Shown here piece after piece: positions 1-8,336 of a DNA stretch of 17,624 bases. Origin of the DNA: Streptomyces sp. NRRL WC-3742 (GTDB taxonomy: Bacteria > Actinomycetota > Actinomycetes > Streptomycetales > Streptomycetaceae); assembly GCF_000720635.1 (NCBI RefSeq), contig NZ_JOCF01000109.1, positions 1 through 17,624 on the forward strand. The letters are read 5' to 3'. The notes below the pieces were generated by a model that was not told where the DNA came from, ran no database searches, and saw only the letters and a list, made by a program, of their open reading frames with translations. The stretch's first letter is position 1. The number at the start of each line of letters is the position of its first letter. Both the position numbers and the translations under genes were made by a program.

Positions 1-899
1 CCCCCACCCCCCAAGCCCCCCATGAACCCGCCGACGAAGCAGGGGTGGCAGCGCCACACCTGCACCCGGCCCCGGCAGCCGCTCGTCGACGAGCAGGCCG
101 CCGTCCGGGCCCCCGACACGGCGCAGCAACCGGCGAGGACGACGGCCAGGGCGCAGCCGGCCCCGAGGCGGGACCGGCGACGAACCGCCCCTGGAGGCTC
201 CCGGCGGGCTTCCGCCCGACGCGGGTGACAGCCCCAAACTCCATGACCCATGAGCCTGGCGAAGGCAGACTGGTCCGCAGGTATCGGATAGAGGGGGCCG
301 GGGGGCGCAGGCTGGGCAGCCCGGGGCCGGGGTGCGGGCAGCCAGCCCTTGGCGCGCAGCCTGGTGACCGCCTGGCGGTGTGCCAGCCGGAGCCGACGCT
401 GCTGGTCATCGATGCCCACCGTGTCGGTATCCCTGGCGACGAACGCGACCGGGCCGCGGAGGCGGATCTTGCGCAGGTCCGGGTCGAGTGCGGTCGCGTC
501 CTGCGGGCCGGCCGGTTCGGTGAGCTCCCAGTACATGCCGCCTGCGGTGGTGTTCACCCGCCGCGTGTCCTGGTCGTAGGGCACGAAGTAGTAGACCGCG
601 ATGGGGTGGCCTGCGCCGGAGAGGTGCTCGAACCCGGCCTCCCCGATCCCGGCACCCTCCTCCAGACGCTGGCGGATCTCTCGCAGCGGGGCTACGCCGG
701 ACGTCACCTCCCCGTCTGGGGTGACGAGGTGGTAGTGCCTGGCGGGGTGGGCGGACTCGTGCACGGTGTGTCCGATCGGTCGGAGGGAGCCCGGCGCCGG
801 GTGTTCGATCAGTTGTGCCGGGGAAAGCTCTGGATCGTCCTCTGCGGGGCGATCTTGGTCCTGTCTGACTCCTGTGGACACGGTCGGCCCGCCAGGCAC
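1..899 (-). CDS. Unrecognised protein downstream of dnaB, 3' end cut by the window edge
   Basis: An open minus-strand frame begins at GTG 899, 30 bases after the dnaB stop. A GAAGG ribosome-binding site lies 9-10 bases upstream, so it is probably co-transcribed with dnaB. A second in-frame GTG at 881 is an alternative start. No stop occurs before base 1, so the product has at least 299 residues and is partial. The first two thirds look like a genuine protein, with runs such as HPARHYHLVTPDGEV, AVYYFVPYDQDTRRVNT, MYWELTEPAG and LRLAHRQAVTRLRAKGWL. The last third (about 235-1) is Arg/Ala/Cys-rich with a hydrophobic stretch (CALAVVLAGCC) and a CHPC motif, and could be a different frame or a frameshifted end. 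I do not recognise the family and assign no function. Confidence 0.55.
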   Translation of the reverse strand, partial: MPGGPTVSTGVRQDQDRPAEDDPELSPAQLIEHPAPGSLRPIGHTVHESAHPARHYHLVTPDGEVTSGVAPLREIRQRLEEGAGIGEAGFEHLSGAGHPIAVYYFVPYDQDTRRVNTTAGGMYWELTEPAGPQDATALDPDLRKIRLRGPVAFVARDTDTVGIDDQQRRLRLAHRQAVTRLRAKGWLPAPRPRAAQPAPPGPLYPIPADQSAFARLMGHGVWGCHPRRAEARREPPGAVRRRSRLGAGCALAVVLAGCCAVSGARTAACSSTSGCRGRVQVWRCHPCFVGGFMGGLGGG

Positions 900-931
900 C
901 CTGAGGGACCTTCAGGGCCGTTCTCGCCCTG

Positions 932-2560
<1,629 letters not shown>

Positions 2561-2647
2561 GGTGATCTCTCCAACGGGATCGGACGGCCGCCGGGGCCCG
2601 GCTAGGTACACCGGCGGCCGTCGCGTTGCTCAGGTAGGGGAAGCCGC

Positions 2648-3901
2648 TCAGCCGGCCAGGAACCTGGCTCGCTTGGCTGACTGGCTGCGGACCTCTCCGG
2701 CCTGCCGCGTCGCCGCGTCGCGCCGACGGTCGGCCGACGTCCGGGGCTGGCGGGCCTGGGCGAGGAACGCGGCCATGAACTGGCGGCTGGACTCGTCGTC
2801 GATGCCGAGCTTCTCGTCCAGCTCACGGCGTTGCCGGTCCACGACCGCGTCCGCCGTGCAGTGCCGGCAGCCAGCCGCCTCAAGGCTGGGGTGGGACGGG
2901 CATGGGTCGACCAGCCGACGCGGTGCGGCCTGCACCATCGGTTCGGCCGGGGCACCCGCGTACTGTGCCTTCGCGGCCTCGCCCAGACCAGCCCACGCTG
3001 GCTTCTCGGCCGCCATCCACCGAGCCACCGCGATCAGCCACTCCACCGGCTTGCCCGCCTTCACCAGCGCGGTCGCCGATGCCTGGAACTCCTCCAACGC
3101 ACCCGGCCGGCGGTGCGGACCGACCCCGGCGGCGACGCGGGCCTCCGACCACGCCAGCACGATCTGGCGGACCCCCGACGACAGCCCGTCACCCGGGGCG
3201 GGCTCGGACTCCTCCCGCTGCGTCGGCACGGCCGCAGGCGAAGGTACAGCCTGCCCCTGAGGGGGCTCTTCCTGATTGTCGATCTTCTTCTGCTCCTCGG
3301 ACGTCGCACGCGAGGTGGCCGGAGTCTGAGGGGCGGTAGAGGAAGAAGAGTCATTAGCGGAGTACTTGGAAGATGATCCCTGACTCTCCGAATCCGGGTG
3401 AGCCGAATCCGGGTGAGCCGAATCCTGGAAACCCGGAACCGGGCCCGAATCCGGATTCTCAGGAACCGGAGCCTTCGGGGGCTTCTCACCTGCGGTCTTC
3501 TGGCCGTGGGTGCGTCGCGCGGGTGCCGCCTTCGGAGTGTCCTTCGTGGCTCGCTTACGGTCGTCGGGGTTGGTGCGCTGCTCGGGAGGCACCGGGCGGC
3601 TGTAGACCTCGCAGATCCACTCGTGGGTGCCGTTCTTGTGGTGCATCAGCCGTCGAACGACGTAACCGGCGCGCTCCAGCTCGTACGAGGCCGCGTACAG
3701 GGCATCGCGGCCTTCGAGGTTCTTCGCACCGCTCCGCTTGGCGCGCTTGACCATGTCCGGGATGCTGTCGATCTCGACACCGGGCGGCCGGCGAAGCCAC
3801 CTGGTGAGCAGGCCCAGCGCTCGGCACGACAGGTCGTCGTCCACCGTTAGGTTGTCGAGGGTGGTCCAGGTCGCCGACTCCTCGGCGCGGTACATCCTCA
3901 T
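2648..3901 (-). CDS. Initiator or helicase-loader-like protein with winged-helix-like N-terminus and Cys/His cluster
   Basis: The 417-aa product starts at ATG 3901 behind GAGG (7-base spacing) and overlaps the upstream 61-aa ORF by 4 bases, so it is translationally coupled. Residues about 10-100 read as a compact helical domain ending in a basic, hairpin-like segment (ERAGYVVRRLMHHKNGTHEWICEVYSRP), the pattern of winged-helix domains in plasmid and phage replication proteins. Residues 103-240 are a low-complexity Pro/Ser/Glu linker. Residues 241-315 are helical. C334-x2-H337-x7-C345-x2-C348 could bind zinc. A basic helical tail follows. Lying directly upstream of dnaB, it is most simply the initiator or loader that recruits DnaB to the origin. 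That role is inferred from position and architecture, not from a recognised family. Confidence 0.75.
   Translation of the reverse strand: MRMYRAEESATWTTLDNLTVDDDLSCRALGLLTRWLRRPPGVEIDSIPDMVKRAKRSGAKNLEGRDALYAASYELERAGYVVRRLMHHKNGTHEWICEVYSRPVPPEQRTNPDDRKRATKDTPKAAPARRTHGQKTAGEKPPKAPVPENPDSGPVPGFQDSAHPDSAHPDSESQGSSSKYSANDSSSSTAPQTPATSRATSEEQKKIDNQEEPPQGQAVPSPAAVPTQREESEPAPGDGLSSGVRQIVLAWSEARVAAGVGPHRRPGALEEFQASATALVKAGKPVEWLIAVARWMAAEKPAWAGLGEAAKAQYAGAPAEPMVQAAPRRLVDPCPSHPSLEAAGCRHCTADAVVDRQRRELDEKLGIDDESSRQFMAAFLAQARQPRTSADRRRDAATRQAGEVRSQSAKRARFLAG
3388..3430. repeat. 15-bp tandem repeat inside the initiator-like gene
   Basis: The unit CCGAATCCGGGTGAG occurs twice in a row (3388-3402, 3403-3417), followed by a degraded third copy. 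On the minus strand it encodes a repeated Ser-Ala-His-Pro-Asp unit in the disordered linker. The repeat keeps frame, so it looks like slippage expansion of a tolerant linker, not a DNA signal. Confidence 0.8.
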
Positions 3902-4083
3902 CGGGTCACCTCAGCCGCAGACGGGACGCTGTACAGGCGCATCTCCAGGGGAAGGTCGGCAGCAGCAGGCCGGGGCGAGGTAGTTGCGGCCAGCGACCGG
4001 AGGACGCGGTAGACGCGGAAGCTCGTGGCCTTGATGTCTCCACAGAACGCGGCGGAGTCATCAGTGGTGAAACGCTCGCTCAC
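3898..4083 (-). CDS. Small 61-aa protein upstream of the initiator-like gene
   Basis: A 61-aa ORF starts at GTG 4083 and ends in an ATGA overlap with the initiator-like gene (ATG 3901). Its own start overlaps the stop of the preceding tiny ORF (GTGA). The product begins MSERFTTDDSAAFCGDIKAT and continues with a short helical RVYRVLRSLAA segment. I see no known domain. The coupling at both ends and coding-type codon use support translation. It may act as a small regulator or simply set the translation level of the initiator. Its function is unknown. Confidence 0.6.
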   Translation of the reverse strand: MSERFTTDDSAAFCGDIKATSFRVYRVLRSLAATTSPRPAAADLPLEMRLYSVPSAAEVTR

Positions 4084-4187
4084 TTCTTCATCTCCGATCC
4101 GGTGAAGGACACCAGGACCGGACTGGCCTGGACGACCGGGCGGTGGGCGGGGTGGATCTGGGCAGGGGTGTGGTTCTGCATGCCCAT
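4080..4187 (-). CDS. Putative 35-aa leader peptide of the replication operon
   Basis: Reading from ATG 4187 (alternatives: ATG 4181, GTG 4208) gives a 35-residue peptide, MGMQNHTPAQIHPAHRPVVQ onward, ending SEMKK with a TGA that overlaps the next GTG start. Codons are G/C-ending from here on. The same frame further upstream, to GTG 4451, has poor third-position bias and no ribosome-binding site, so I take only the 3' part as possibly coding. No strong Shine-Dalgarno is visible. The overlap with the next gene is the main support. Confidence 0.35.
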   Translation of the reverse strand: MGMQNHTPAQIHPAHRPVVQASPVLVSFTGSEMKK

Positions 4188-4226
4188 AGAGGCCGGGTAT
4201 CCGGGCACGGTGTGACCCGGGGCGAG

Positions 4227-4240
4227 GTGACGTGCGTCAC
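4227..4240. promoter_or_regulatory. CRP-like dyad upstream of the replication operon
   Basis: GTGACG-TG-CGTCAC is a perfect 14-bp inverted repeat. It fits the GTG-N6-GNCAC pattern described for Streptomyces Crp and the wider GTGA-N6-TCAC CRP/FNR half-site pattern. It lies just upstream of the first minus-strand ORF. The binding protein is inferred; another dimeric regulator could use it. Confidence 0.4.
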
Positions 4241-4241
4241 G

Positions 4242-4256
4242 GTTCGGTGAGCGAAC
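4242..4256. repeat. Short inverted repeat GTTCG-N5-CGAAC
   Basis: Perfect 5-bp arms are separated by GTGAG and lie one base after the CRP-like dyad. Two neighbouring dyads suggest an operator or origin-associated region for the replication genes. The loop also holds a reverse-strand copy of CGCTCAC, the heptamer repeated far downstream. Confidence 0.35.
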
Positions 4257-4548
4257 GCGTCCGCTGGTCGCACTGCCGACCTGGGGATCAAGACCAGTGG
4301 TTGCTGCGGCAGGAGCGGTGGTCAATGCTGAGGAAGCCGCGTTCGATGCGAGCGCCGCGCGGATTGTGGGGCGGGACAAAGGGGGACTTGCCTCTCCGCC
4401 GTTGTCAGTTCGTGGGTACCGGTAACCAAACCTAGCCGGTGTCTCTCGCACCTAACTGGGGAAGCCTGGTACCGTCGAACCAACAACGGCATTGTCTTGG
4501 GCGCTCACCTGGGTGTCCCTGGCGAGGGCCGGTTATATCGAGAAGCGC
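4257..4548. other. Non-coding region upstream of the replication operon (possible promoter/origin)
   Basis: No convincing gene is present; codon bias fails in every frame. On the minus strand a TAGGTT hexamer (forward 4429-4434) resembles a Streptomyces -10 box, but no good -35 sits at the right distance. GGTACC occurs at about 4416 and 4468 and a CGCTCAC at 4502. The region is less GC-extreme than its surroundings. It is the natural place for the replication promoter and possibly the origin, but I see no clear iterons or DnaA boxes. Confidence 0.3.
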
Positions 4549-4590
4549 AAGCGGCCCAAGTTTGGCGACTGGGGGCCGCTTTCGCGTTTT
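4549..4590 (+). terminator. Hairpin terminator between the two minus-strand operons
   Basis: A perfect 9-bp stem AAGCGGCCC (4549-4557) / GGGCCGCTT (4573-4581) is followed on the plus strand by TTCGCGTTTT. The U-tract gives it plus-strand polarity, although both neighbouring operons are on the minus strand. On the minus strand the same stem lies 34 bases past the dehydrogenase stop and could end that transcript without a clean U-tract. Confidence 0.6.
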
Positions 4591-4601
4591 CTGGACTAGG
4601 T

Positions 4602-4619
4602 GGCGCCCGTACGGGCGCC
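4602..4619. repeat. 18-bp perfect palindrome after the dehydrogenase gene
   Basis: GGCGCCCGTACGGGCGCC is an exact palindrome starting 4 bases after the stop of the minus-strand gene. It could be part of a compound terminator with 4549-4581, or a protein-binding site. With no loop bases it is a poor hairpin on its own. Confidence 0.6.
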
Positions 4620-4623
4620 CGGA

Positions 4624-5535
4624 TCAGCCTATTCGTCTCCCTGAGTCCTCGGACTGTTCAGGGCCGGTGTGTCGGCTGGACAGGTTGGCCTCCGCGCGAA
4701 GCAGCTCGTCCAGCGCTTGGCCAGCCGATAGCGTGGTGCCCTTGGCGTTGTTCCATCGGCTGAGCGTGGACGCCGCCGAGCGGAGCAGGTCGTCCGGAAG
4801 ACCGGCGGCGGCCATCGTGTCCGCCGCTTCCTCCAGTTCGGGGCCCCAGCGCCAACTCCGGGCAGCGGTTTTGCCGATGTAGCCGGTCTCCGTGAGGTAC
4901 GAGCCAGCCCGTTGACCGGCGACGTCGAGCAGCGCCTGGTCGACACCGTGCTCCCGGGCGAGACCGTAGGACAGCGCGGCCAACACCCTGGAGGTCTTCT
5001 GGTAGACGCTGTAGGCCACCTTCAGCGCGCTGGCCTGCCCGATCTCCTCGCCCAGCACGTGGGTCGACACCGCGCTGCCGGAGAAGAGTTGCTCGACCAC
5101 CCCGACCTCGTTCACCGACCCGGAGAGGTACAGCCGGGACTGCTTCGTACCGACCGGAGGTGAGCCGATCACCGCGCCGTCGACCACCGCGCGGGCCGTC
5201 CCACCGAGCAACTGCGCGATCCGCGCAGCCCGCTGCGGACTGATCGCGTTCGCTTCCACATACAGGCCGGTGAAACCGAGCCCGGCCACGTCGCGCGCGA
5301 CGTCCTCCGCCGTAGCCGGCGGGCACAGGCTGAGCACCACGTCCGCCCGAGCCACCAGCTCGTCCAGAGTGGGTACCGCCGTCAGCCCGAACCGATCCGC
5401 CCTGGCCGCAGTCGCGGTGCTGCGCCCCTGCGGGCACCACAGGACCTGACCGCTGTTCGCGAGGGCGCACCCCGCGACGGCCGCGCCCATACTGCCGGGA
5501 TGCAGGACACCGAGCGTGACCTGTCGATCCGTCAT
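4624..5535 (-). CDS. NAD(P)-dependent 6PGDH-like oxidoreductase (DUF1932-type C-terminus)
   Basis: The 303-aa product starts at ATG 5535 behind GGAGGT, overlapping the upstream gene's stop by 4 bases (ATGA). Residues 5-21 (VTLGVLHPGSMGAAVA) form a beta-hydroxyacid-dehydrogenase Rossmann fingerprint. DVVLSLCPP (65-73) and YVEANAISP (92-100) follow. The helical C-terminal half contains SALKVAYSVYQKTSRVL (169-185), with K172 where this superfamily often has its catalytic lysine. The C-terminus resembles DUF1932 (6PGDH-like C-terminal). The family normally oxidises or reduces beta-hydroxyacids or acts on imines; the substrate here cannot be read from sequence. As the last gene of a three-gene coupled operon, it probably works on the product or substrate of the kinase/phosphatase genes before it. 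Confidence 0.85.
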   Translation of the reverse strand: MTDRQVTLGVLHPGSMGAAVAGCALANSGQVLWCPQGRSTATAARADRFGLTAVPTLDELVARADVVLSLCPPATAEDVARDVAGLGFTGLYVEANAISPQRAARIAQLLGGTARAVVDGAVIGSPPVGTKQSRLYLSGSVNEVGVVEQLFSGSAVSTHVLGEEIGQASALKVAYSVYQKTSRVLAALSYGLAREHGVDQALLDVAGQRAGSYLTETGYIGKTAARSWRWGPELEEAADTMAAAGLPDDLLRSAASTLSRWNNAKGTTLSAGQALDELLRAEANLSSRHTGPEQSEDSGRRIG

Positions 5536-6731
5536 CGGGCACCTCCACGGACGTGGCCCAGGGCGTCCAGGACGTCCAGCGCGATGTAGTCCGGCTCCGC
5601 GCCTCCGGGCCACGTCCGACCGTGGGAGACCCAGACGGTGCGCAGCCCGGCCGCGCGGCCGCCGACTACATCCAGGGCAGCGTTGTCCCCCACCATCCAA
5701 CCGCCCCGCGCGAGGCTGCGCCCCACGCGTGCGGCAGCCGTTTCGAAGATGGACAGATCAGGCTTGCGGGCGCCGGCCTCCTCGGAGATGCACACCCCGT
5801 CGACCAGACCGTCGATGCCACTGGCCTTCAGCTTGGCGCGCTGGATCTCGCTGCCGCCGTTGGTGACGACGACAACCTGCCACCCGTCTGCCCTGATCGC
5901 CTCCAGAGCGTCCGGCACGCCGGGGAAAACCCGGACCGTTGCAGGGAACTCCGCGTTGTAGCGGGCCCACATCCGGTCAGCGGACTCCGGCAGCGCCAGC
6001 TCGGCGCACAGGCCCTCGAAGGTCTGGAGGTCCGCGCGGATCCGTATGGCGTCCAGGATCCGGCGCGCGACATCCGGGCTCAGCCCGTAGGTGGCGCCGT
6101 ACCCGAAGATCCATGCGGTCACCGCGGCGCGGCGGTCGATCAATGTGTCGTCGAAGTCCAGCATCAGCAACCGTCGCTCGCGGGCGCTGAGCGCCTGGCG
6201 GATCCGCTCGGCGGCCTGCTCGGGTGATGCCGTGTCGGTGCGGACAACCAGGTCGAACCGGAAACCGGCATTGGCCTCCAGATCCGCCTGCGTGGCATCC
6301 CAGGCGGCCAGACGCGCAGCGGTGTCCGTGTCCCCCCGGCCCACCGACCGCTCCGCCGTCAACTCCCTCGGGCACCAGAGCAGCACCGTCAGCCAGTCGG
6401 CCGGGTAGCCGTCCAGCACTGCCCGTACCCCGTCGACCTGCCCCAGGTGCATCACCGGTACCCCGGCCTCGAACGCCGCGACCAGCCCAGGTCGGTCCGT
6501 CACGTAGGTGCTGTCGTACCTGCTGTTCTCGTAGACCACCTCCCCCGCCGTGGCGCGCAGCTCGGCGAGGAGCTCCGGTGTTCCCATCCGGTAGCCGGCT
6601 GACCGGCCGGGTCCGACCTTCACCCGAGAGAACAAGCCGAAGGTGGGGTCCAGTGCAGAGAGTGCTCGCGTCACGGTGTCCTTGCCAGAGGCCGGAGGCC
6701 CGTAGATGAGCACTCCGTGCGGGCGGTTCAT
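5532..6731 (-). CDS. Bifunctional P-loop (guanylate-kinase-like) kinase fused to HAD phosphatase
   Basis: The 399-aa product starts at ATG 6731, which overlaps the stop of the HTH-kinase gene (ATGA); an upstream extension of the frame only shadows that gene. Residues 1-182 form a P-loop kinase: Walker A GPPASGKDT (11-19), then FSRVKVG, YRMG and VVYENSRYDSTYVTD (66-79), laid out much like the GMP-binding region of guanylate kinases. Residues 187-399 are a HAD hydrolase: motif I DFDDT (192-196), motif II TN (290-291), motif III KPD (323-325), motif IV GDNAALD (348-354), with a helical cap between I and II. All HAD catalytic residues are present. A kinase and a phosphatase in one chain recall polynucleotide end-healing or cofactor-salvage enzymes, but the kinase resembles nucleotide kinases more than Pnkp. 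The substrate is unknown. Confidence 0.85.
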   Translation of the reverse strand: MNRPHGVLIYGPPASGKDTVTRALSALDPTFGLFSRVKVGPGRSAGYRMGTPELLAELRATAGEVVYENSRYDSTYVTDRPGLVAAFEAGVPVMHLGQVDGVRAVLDGYPADWLTVLLWCPRELTAERSVGRGDTDTAARLAAWDATQADLEANAGFRFDLVVRTDTASPEQAAERIRQALSARERRLLMLDFDDTLIDRRAAVTAWIFGYGATYGLSPDVARRILDAIRIRADLQTFEGLCAELALPESADRMWARYNAEFPATVRVFPGVPDALEAIRADGWQVVVVTNGGSEIQRAKLKASGIDGLVDGVCISEEAGARKPDLSIFETAAARVGRSLARGGWMVGDNAALDVVGGRAAGLRTVWVSHGRTWPGGAEPDYIALDVLDALGHVRGGAR

Positions 6732-7765
6732 GCGCGCACCGCCGCGAGAGCGTGCCGCGCCTGGTCGGCCAGCGAGATTGCCGAGCCCATTCGGTTGTCG
6801 ACCAGCAGGTGCGACACCACCGGGCGCACGTCGATGTCGACCGTTGCCATGTACTCGTCCCACCGGGAGAGCTTCCAGGCGTCGCGCGCCGCGGATCGGA
6901 AGCTGATGTACTCGCGCATCGACTCCGGATCGCACTGGACCCAGATTGGGAAGACATCCACCCCCTGGGCTCGGCACCGGTTGCTGAGCCGGGCCATCCA
7001 CTCCTCGGAGGCCATCTCCGTGATGAACGGGGCGGACAGCACGGTGGAGATCCCGCAGTTGATGTTGGCGTAGGCCGCCTGCATCAGGCAGTCGTACTCG
7101 ACAGCGCGCACCTGCTCGCGGTACAGCGAGGTGTGGCGATCGTTCCGATCCCCACCGAGGGCGACCAGGAGCTGTTCGACGAGCGGTCGGGTGAGCGGAT
7201 CCTTGTCCAGCAACGGCCAGCCGGTCAGTTGGGTGAGGAAGCGGGCGAACTCCGTCTTACCACTGCCGGCGAATCCGCCGACCAGGATGACGACCGGGCG
7301 GTGCGGGTCTCCTCCCGTGTGCCGACGCTTCCAAGCGTCCATGATCCGCCGCTGAAGCCCGTAACTGTCCGCTTCGGAGGATCCCGCCGAGATCTGGAGC
7401 AGCGCCCGTTCGACGGCAAGGACGTGGTTCCCGGTGAGCTTGTCGTCCAACGGCGTCAGCTCAAACCGGCTGTCCTCGCCTGGCAGGGCGCTGCGGAAAC
7501 CCAGCTGGGGTTCGGTGGCCCGGTACAGCAGGCAGTACGCCCGTCGGTAATGCGGGCCCGGGTACACGTCACCCTGCTCGTGCTGGCTGAGCGTCTGCGG
7601 GTGCGCAGCTGGGATCCCCTTCAGGCCGGCCTTCTCTGCGATGTTGCGCAGCCGTTCGCCAGCCTGCTCCAGCGTCAGGCCGTGGGCCTCACGCTGTTCC
7701 CTCAGCATCTCGGGGCGCCACCCGAGCCGGTTCTTCGCCATGTCCCCCGCCTGTGTATTTGCCAT
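6728..7765 (-). CDS. XRE-type HTH regulator fused to a zeta-toxin-like P-loop kinase domain
   Basis: The 345-aa product can start at ATG 7765 or ATG 7741 (behind GGCGGGGG); neither has an ideal ribosome-binding site. Residues about 17-85 form an XRE-like helix-turn-helix (PEMLREQREAHGLTLEQAGERLR, then TLSQHEQGDVYPGPHYRRAYCLLY). After a linker, residues 157-345 form a P-loop kinase: VVILVGGFAGSGKTEF with K170, then LLDKDPL (D187, D189) and a later Arg-rich FRSAARDAWK segment that could form a lid. The order resembles the AAA_33/zeta-toxin kinase group. An antitoxin-type HTH joined to such a kinase is like a fused PezA-PezT pair, but the domain may instead sense a ligand for autoregulation. It heads a three-gene coupled operon and probably controls it through the repeats upstream. 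Confidence 0.78.
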   Translation of the reverse strand: MANTQAGDMAKNRLGWRPEMLREQREAHGLTLEQAGERLRNIAEKAGLKGIPAAHPQTLSQHEQGDVYPGPHYRRAYCLLYRATEPQLGFRSALPGEDSRFELTPLDDKLTGNHVLAVERALLQISAGSSEADSYGLQRRIMDAWKRRHTGGDPHRPVVILVGGFAGSGKTEFARFLTQLTGWPLLDKDPLTRPLVEQLLVALGGDRNDRHTSLYREQVRAVEYDCLMQAAYANINCGISTVLSAPFITEMASEEWMARLSNRCRAQGVDVFPIWVQCDPESMREYISFRSAARDAWKLSRWDEYMATVDIDVRPVVSHLLVDNRMGSAISLADQARHALAAVRA

Positions 7766-7790
7766 GCTCGGAGCCTATGAGCAGCGCGCC

Positions 7791-7868
7791 GAATCTCATG
7801 TTGATGCGGATGTTGAGAATGCGTTGAGCTGCACGTTCACGGATCTCATGATGCGGATGCGATGTTGA
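7791..7868. promoter_or_regulatory. Imperfect direct repeats upstream of the HTH-kinase gene, likely operator
   Basis: Two related blocks lie 49 bases apart. The first contains CGAATCTCATGTTGATGCGG with ATGTTGA after it (7791-7817). The second contains CGGATCTCATGATGCGG with ATGCGATGTTGA after it (7840-7868). Shared cores are ATCTCATG, GATGCGGATG and ATGTTGA. The stretch is clearly less GC-rich than the genes and is the only promoter space for the minus-strand operon, so the repeats are probable autoregulatory sites of the XRE domain. Confidence 0.55.
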
Positions 7869-7955
7869 TCTGACGCTCCACCAGCTGTGATTAGTCATGT
7901 CGGGACGGACTCGACACAGGAGGTGGGAGCAGTGGTGAATCGGACGGCACCCGGA

Positions 7956-8297
7956 TCAGTTGCGCTGCGACTCTCGCCGCTCAAGCATCTCGACGCGGCT
8001 CGTCAGCTCGGCGAGCTGCTTGGCCAGCGCCTCGAAGCTCGCGGGCGCCGGAGCAGCGTCGGCTTCCGGCTGGCGAACGAACGACCCGAGCCCCTGCTGC
8101 GAGTAGATCGCCTTGCTGCCCCGCAGTTCGGAGAGGGCGCGCTGCACAGTCCCGGGCGCTACATCGTAGTGAGCAGCAAGCTCGCGGGTGCTGGGCAGCT
8201 TGTCCCCCGCCTTGAGCCGCCCTAGACGGATCTGGTCCAGCACGTCCTGGACGATCCGCTGATAGGGCTGGGCGAACTGATCTGTCATGAGCCACAT
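7956..8297 (-). CDS. Short GntR-family repressor, likely controls the transfer operon
   Basis: The 113-aa product starts at ATG 8297 (AGGAAGG 10 bases upstream) or ATG 8288. Residues 7-77 are a classic GntR winged helix: QPYQRIVQDVLDQIRLG, then LKAGDKLPSTRELAAHYDVA, then PGTVQRALSELRGSKAIYSQ and a GLGSFV wing. Instead of a ligand-binding domain there is only a short coiled coil (FEALAKQLAELTSRVEMLERR, 88-108), which would give a dimer. Short GntR proteins of this kind (KorSA-type) repress transfer genes in Streptomyces conjugative elements. The gene is divergent from the tra operon, and a strong dyad overlaps the tra promoter between them, which fits that role. Confidence 0.85.
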   Translation of the reverse strand: MWLMTDQFAQPYQRIVQDVLDQIRLGRLKAGDKLPSTRELAAHYDVAPGTVQRALSELRGSKAIYSQQGLGSFVRQPEADAAPAPASFEALAKQLAELTSRVEMLERRESQRN

Positions 8298-8317
8298 CGT
8301 AGGCCCGCCTTCCTGAC

Positions 8318-8331
8318 ATGAATAGCTTCAT
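8318..8331. promoter_or_regulatory. Inverted repeat ATGAA-N4-TTCAT in the divergent promoter region
   Basis: Perfect 5-bp arms flank TAGC, 9 bases upstream of the tra -35 box and in the gntR promoter/leader region. It is a candidate second operator through which the GntR protein could control its own gene. Confidence 0.4.
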
Positions 8332-8336
8332 CAACC

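Noticed and set aside
4188..4451. Upstream extension of the 35-aa leader ORF to GTG 4451 (123 codons in total)
   Set aside because: Third-position bias is lost upstream of about 4208, no ribosome-binding site precedes 4451, and two regulatory dyads lie inside it.
4513..4599. A short plus-strand frame (VSLARAGYIEKRKRPKFGDW onward) resembling the start of a tyrosine integrase
   Set aside because: Only 29 codons, and half of it is the terminator stem. The GYIEKR resemblence is too short to call an integrase remnant.
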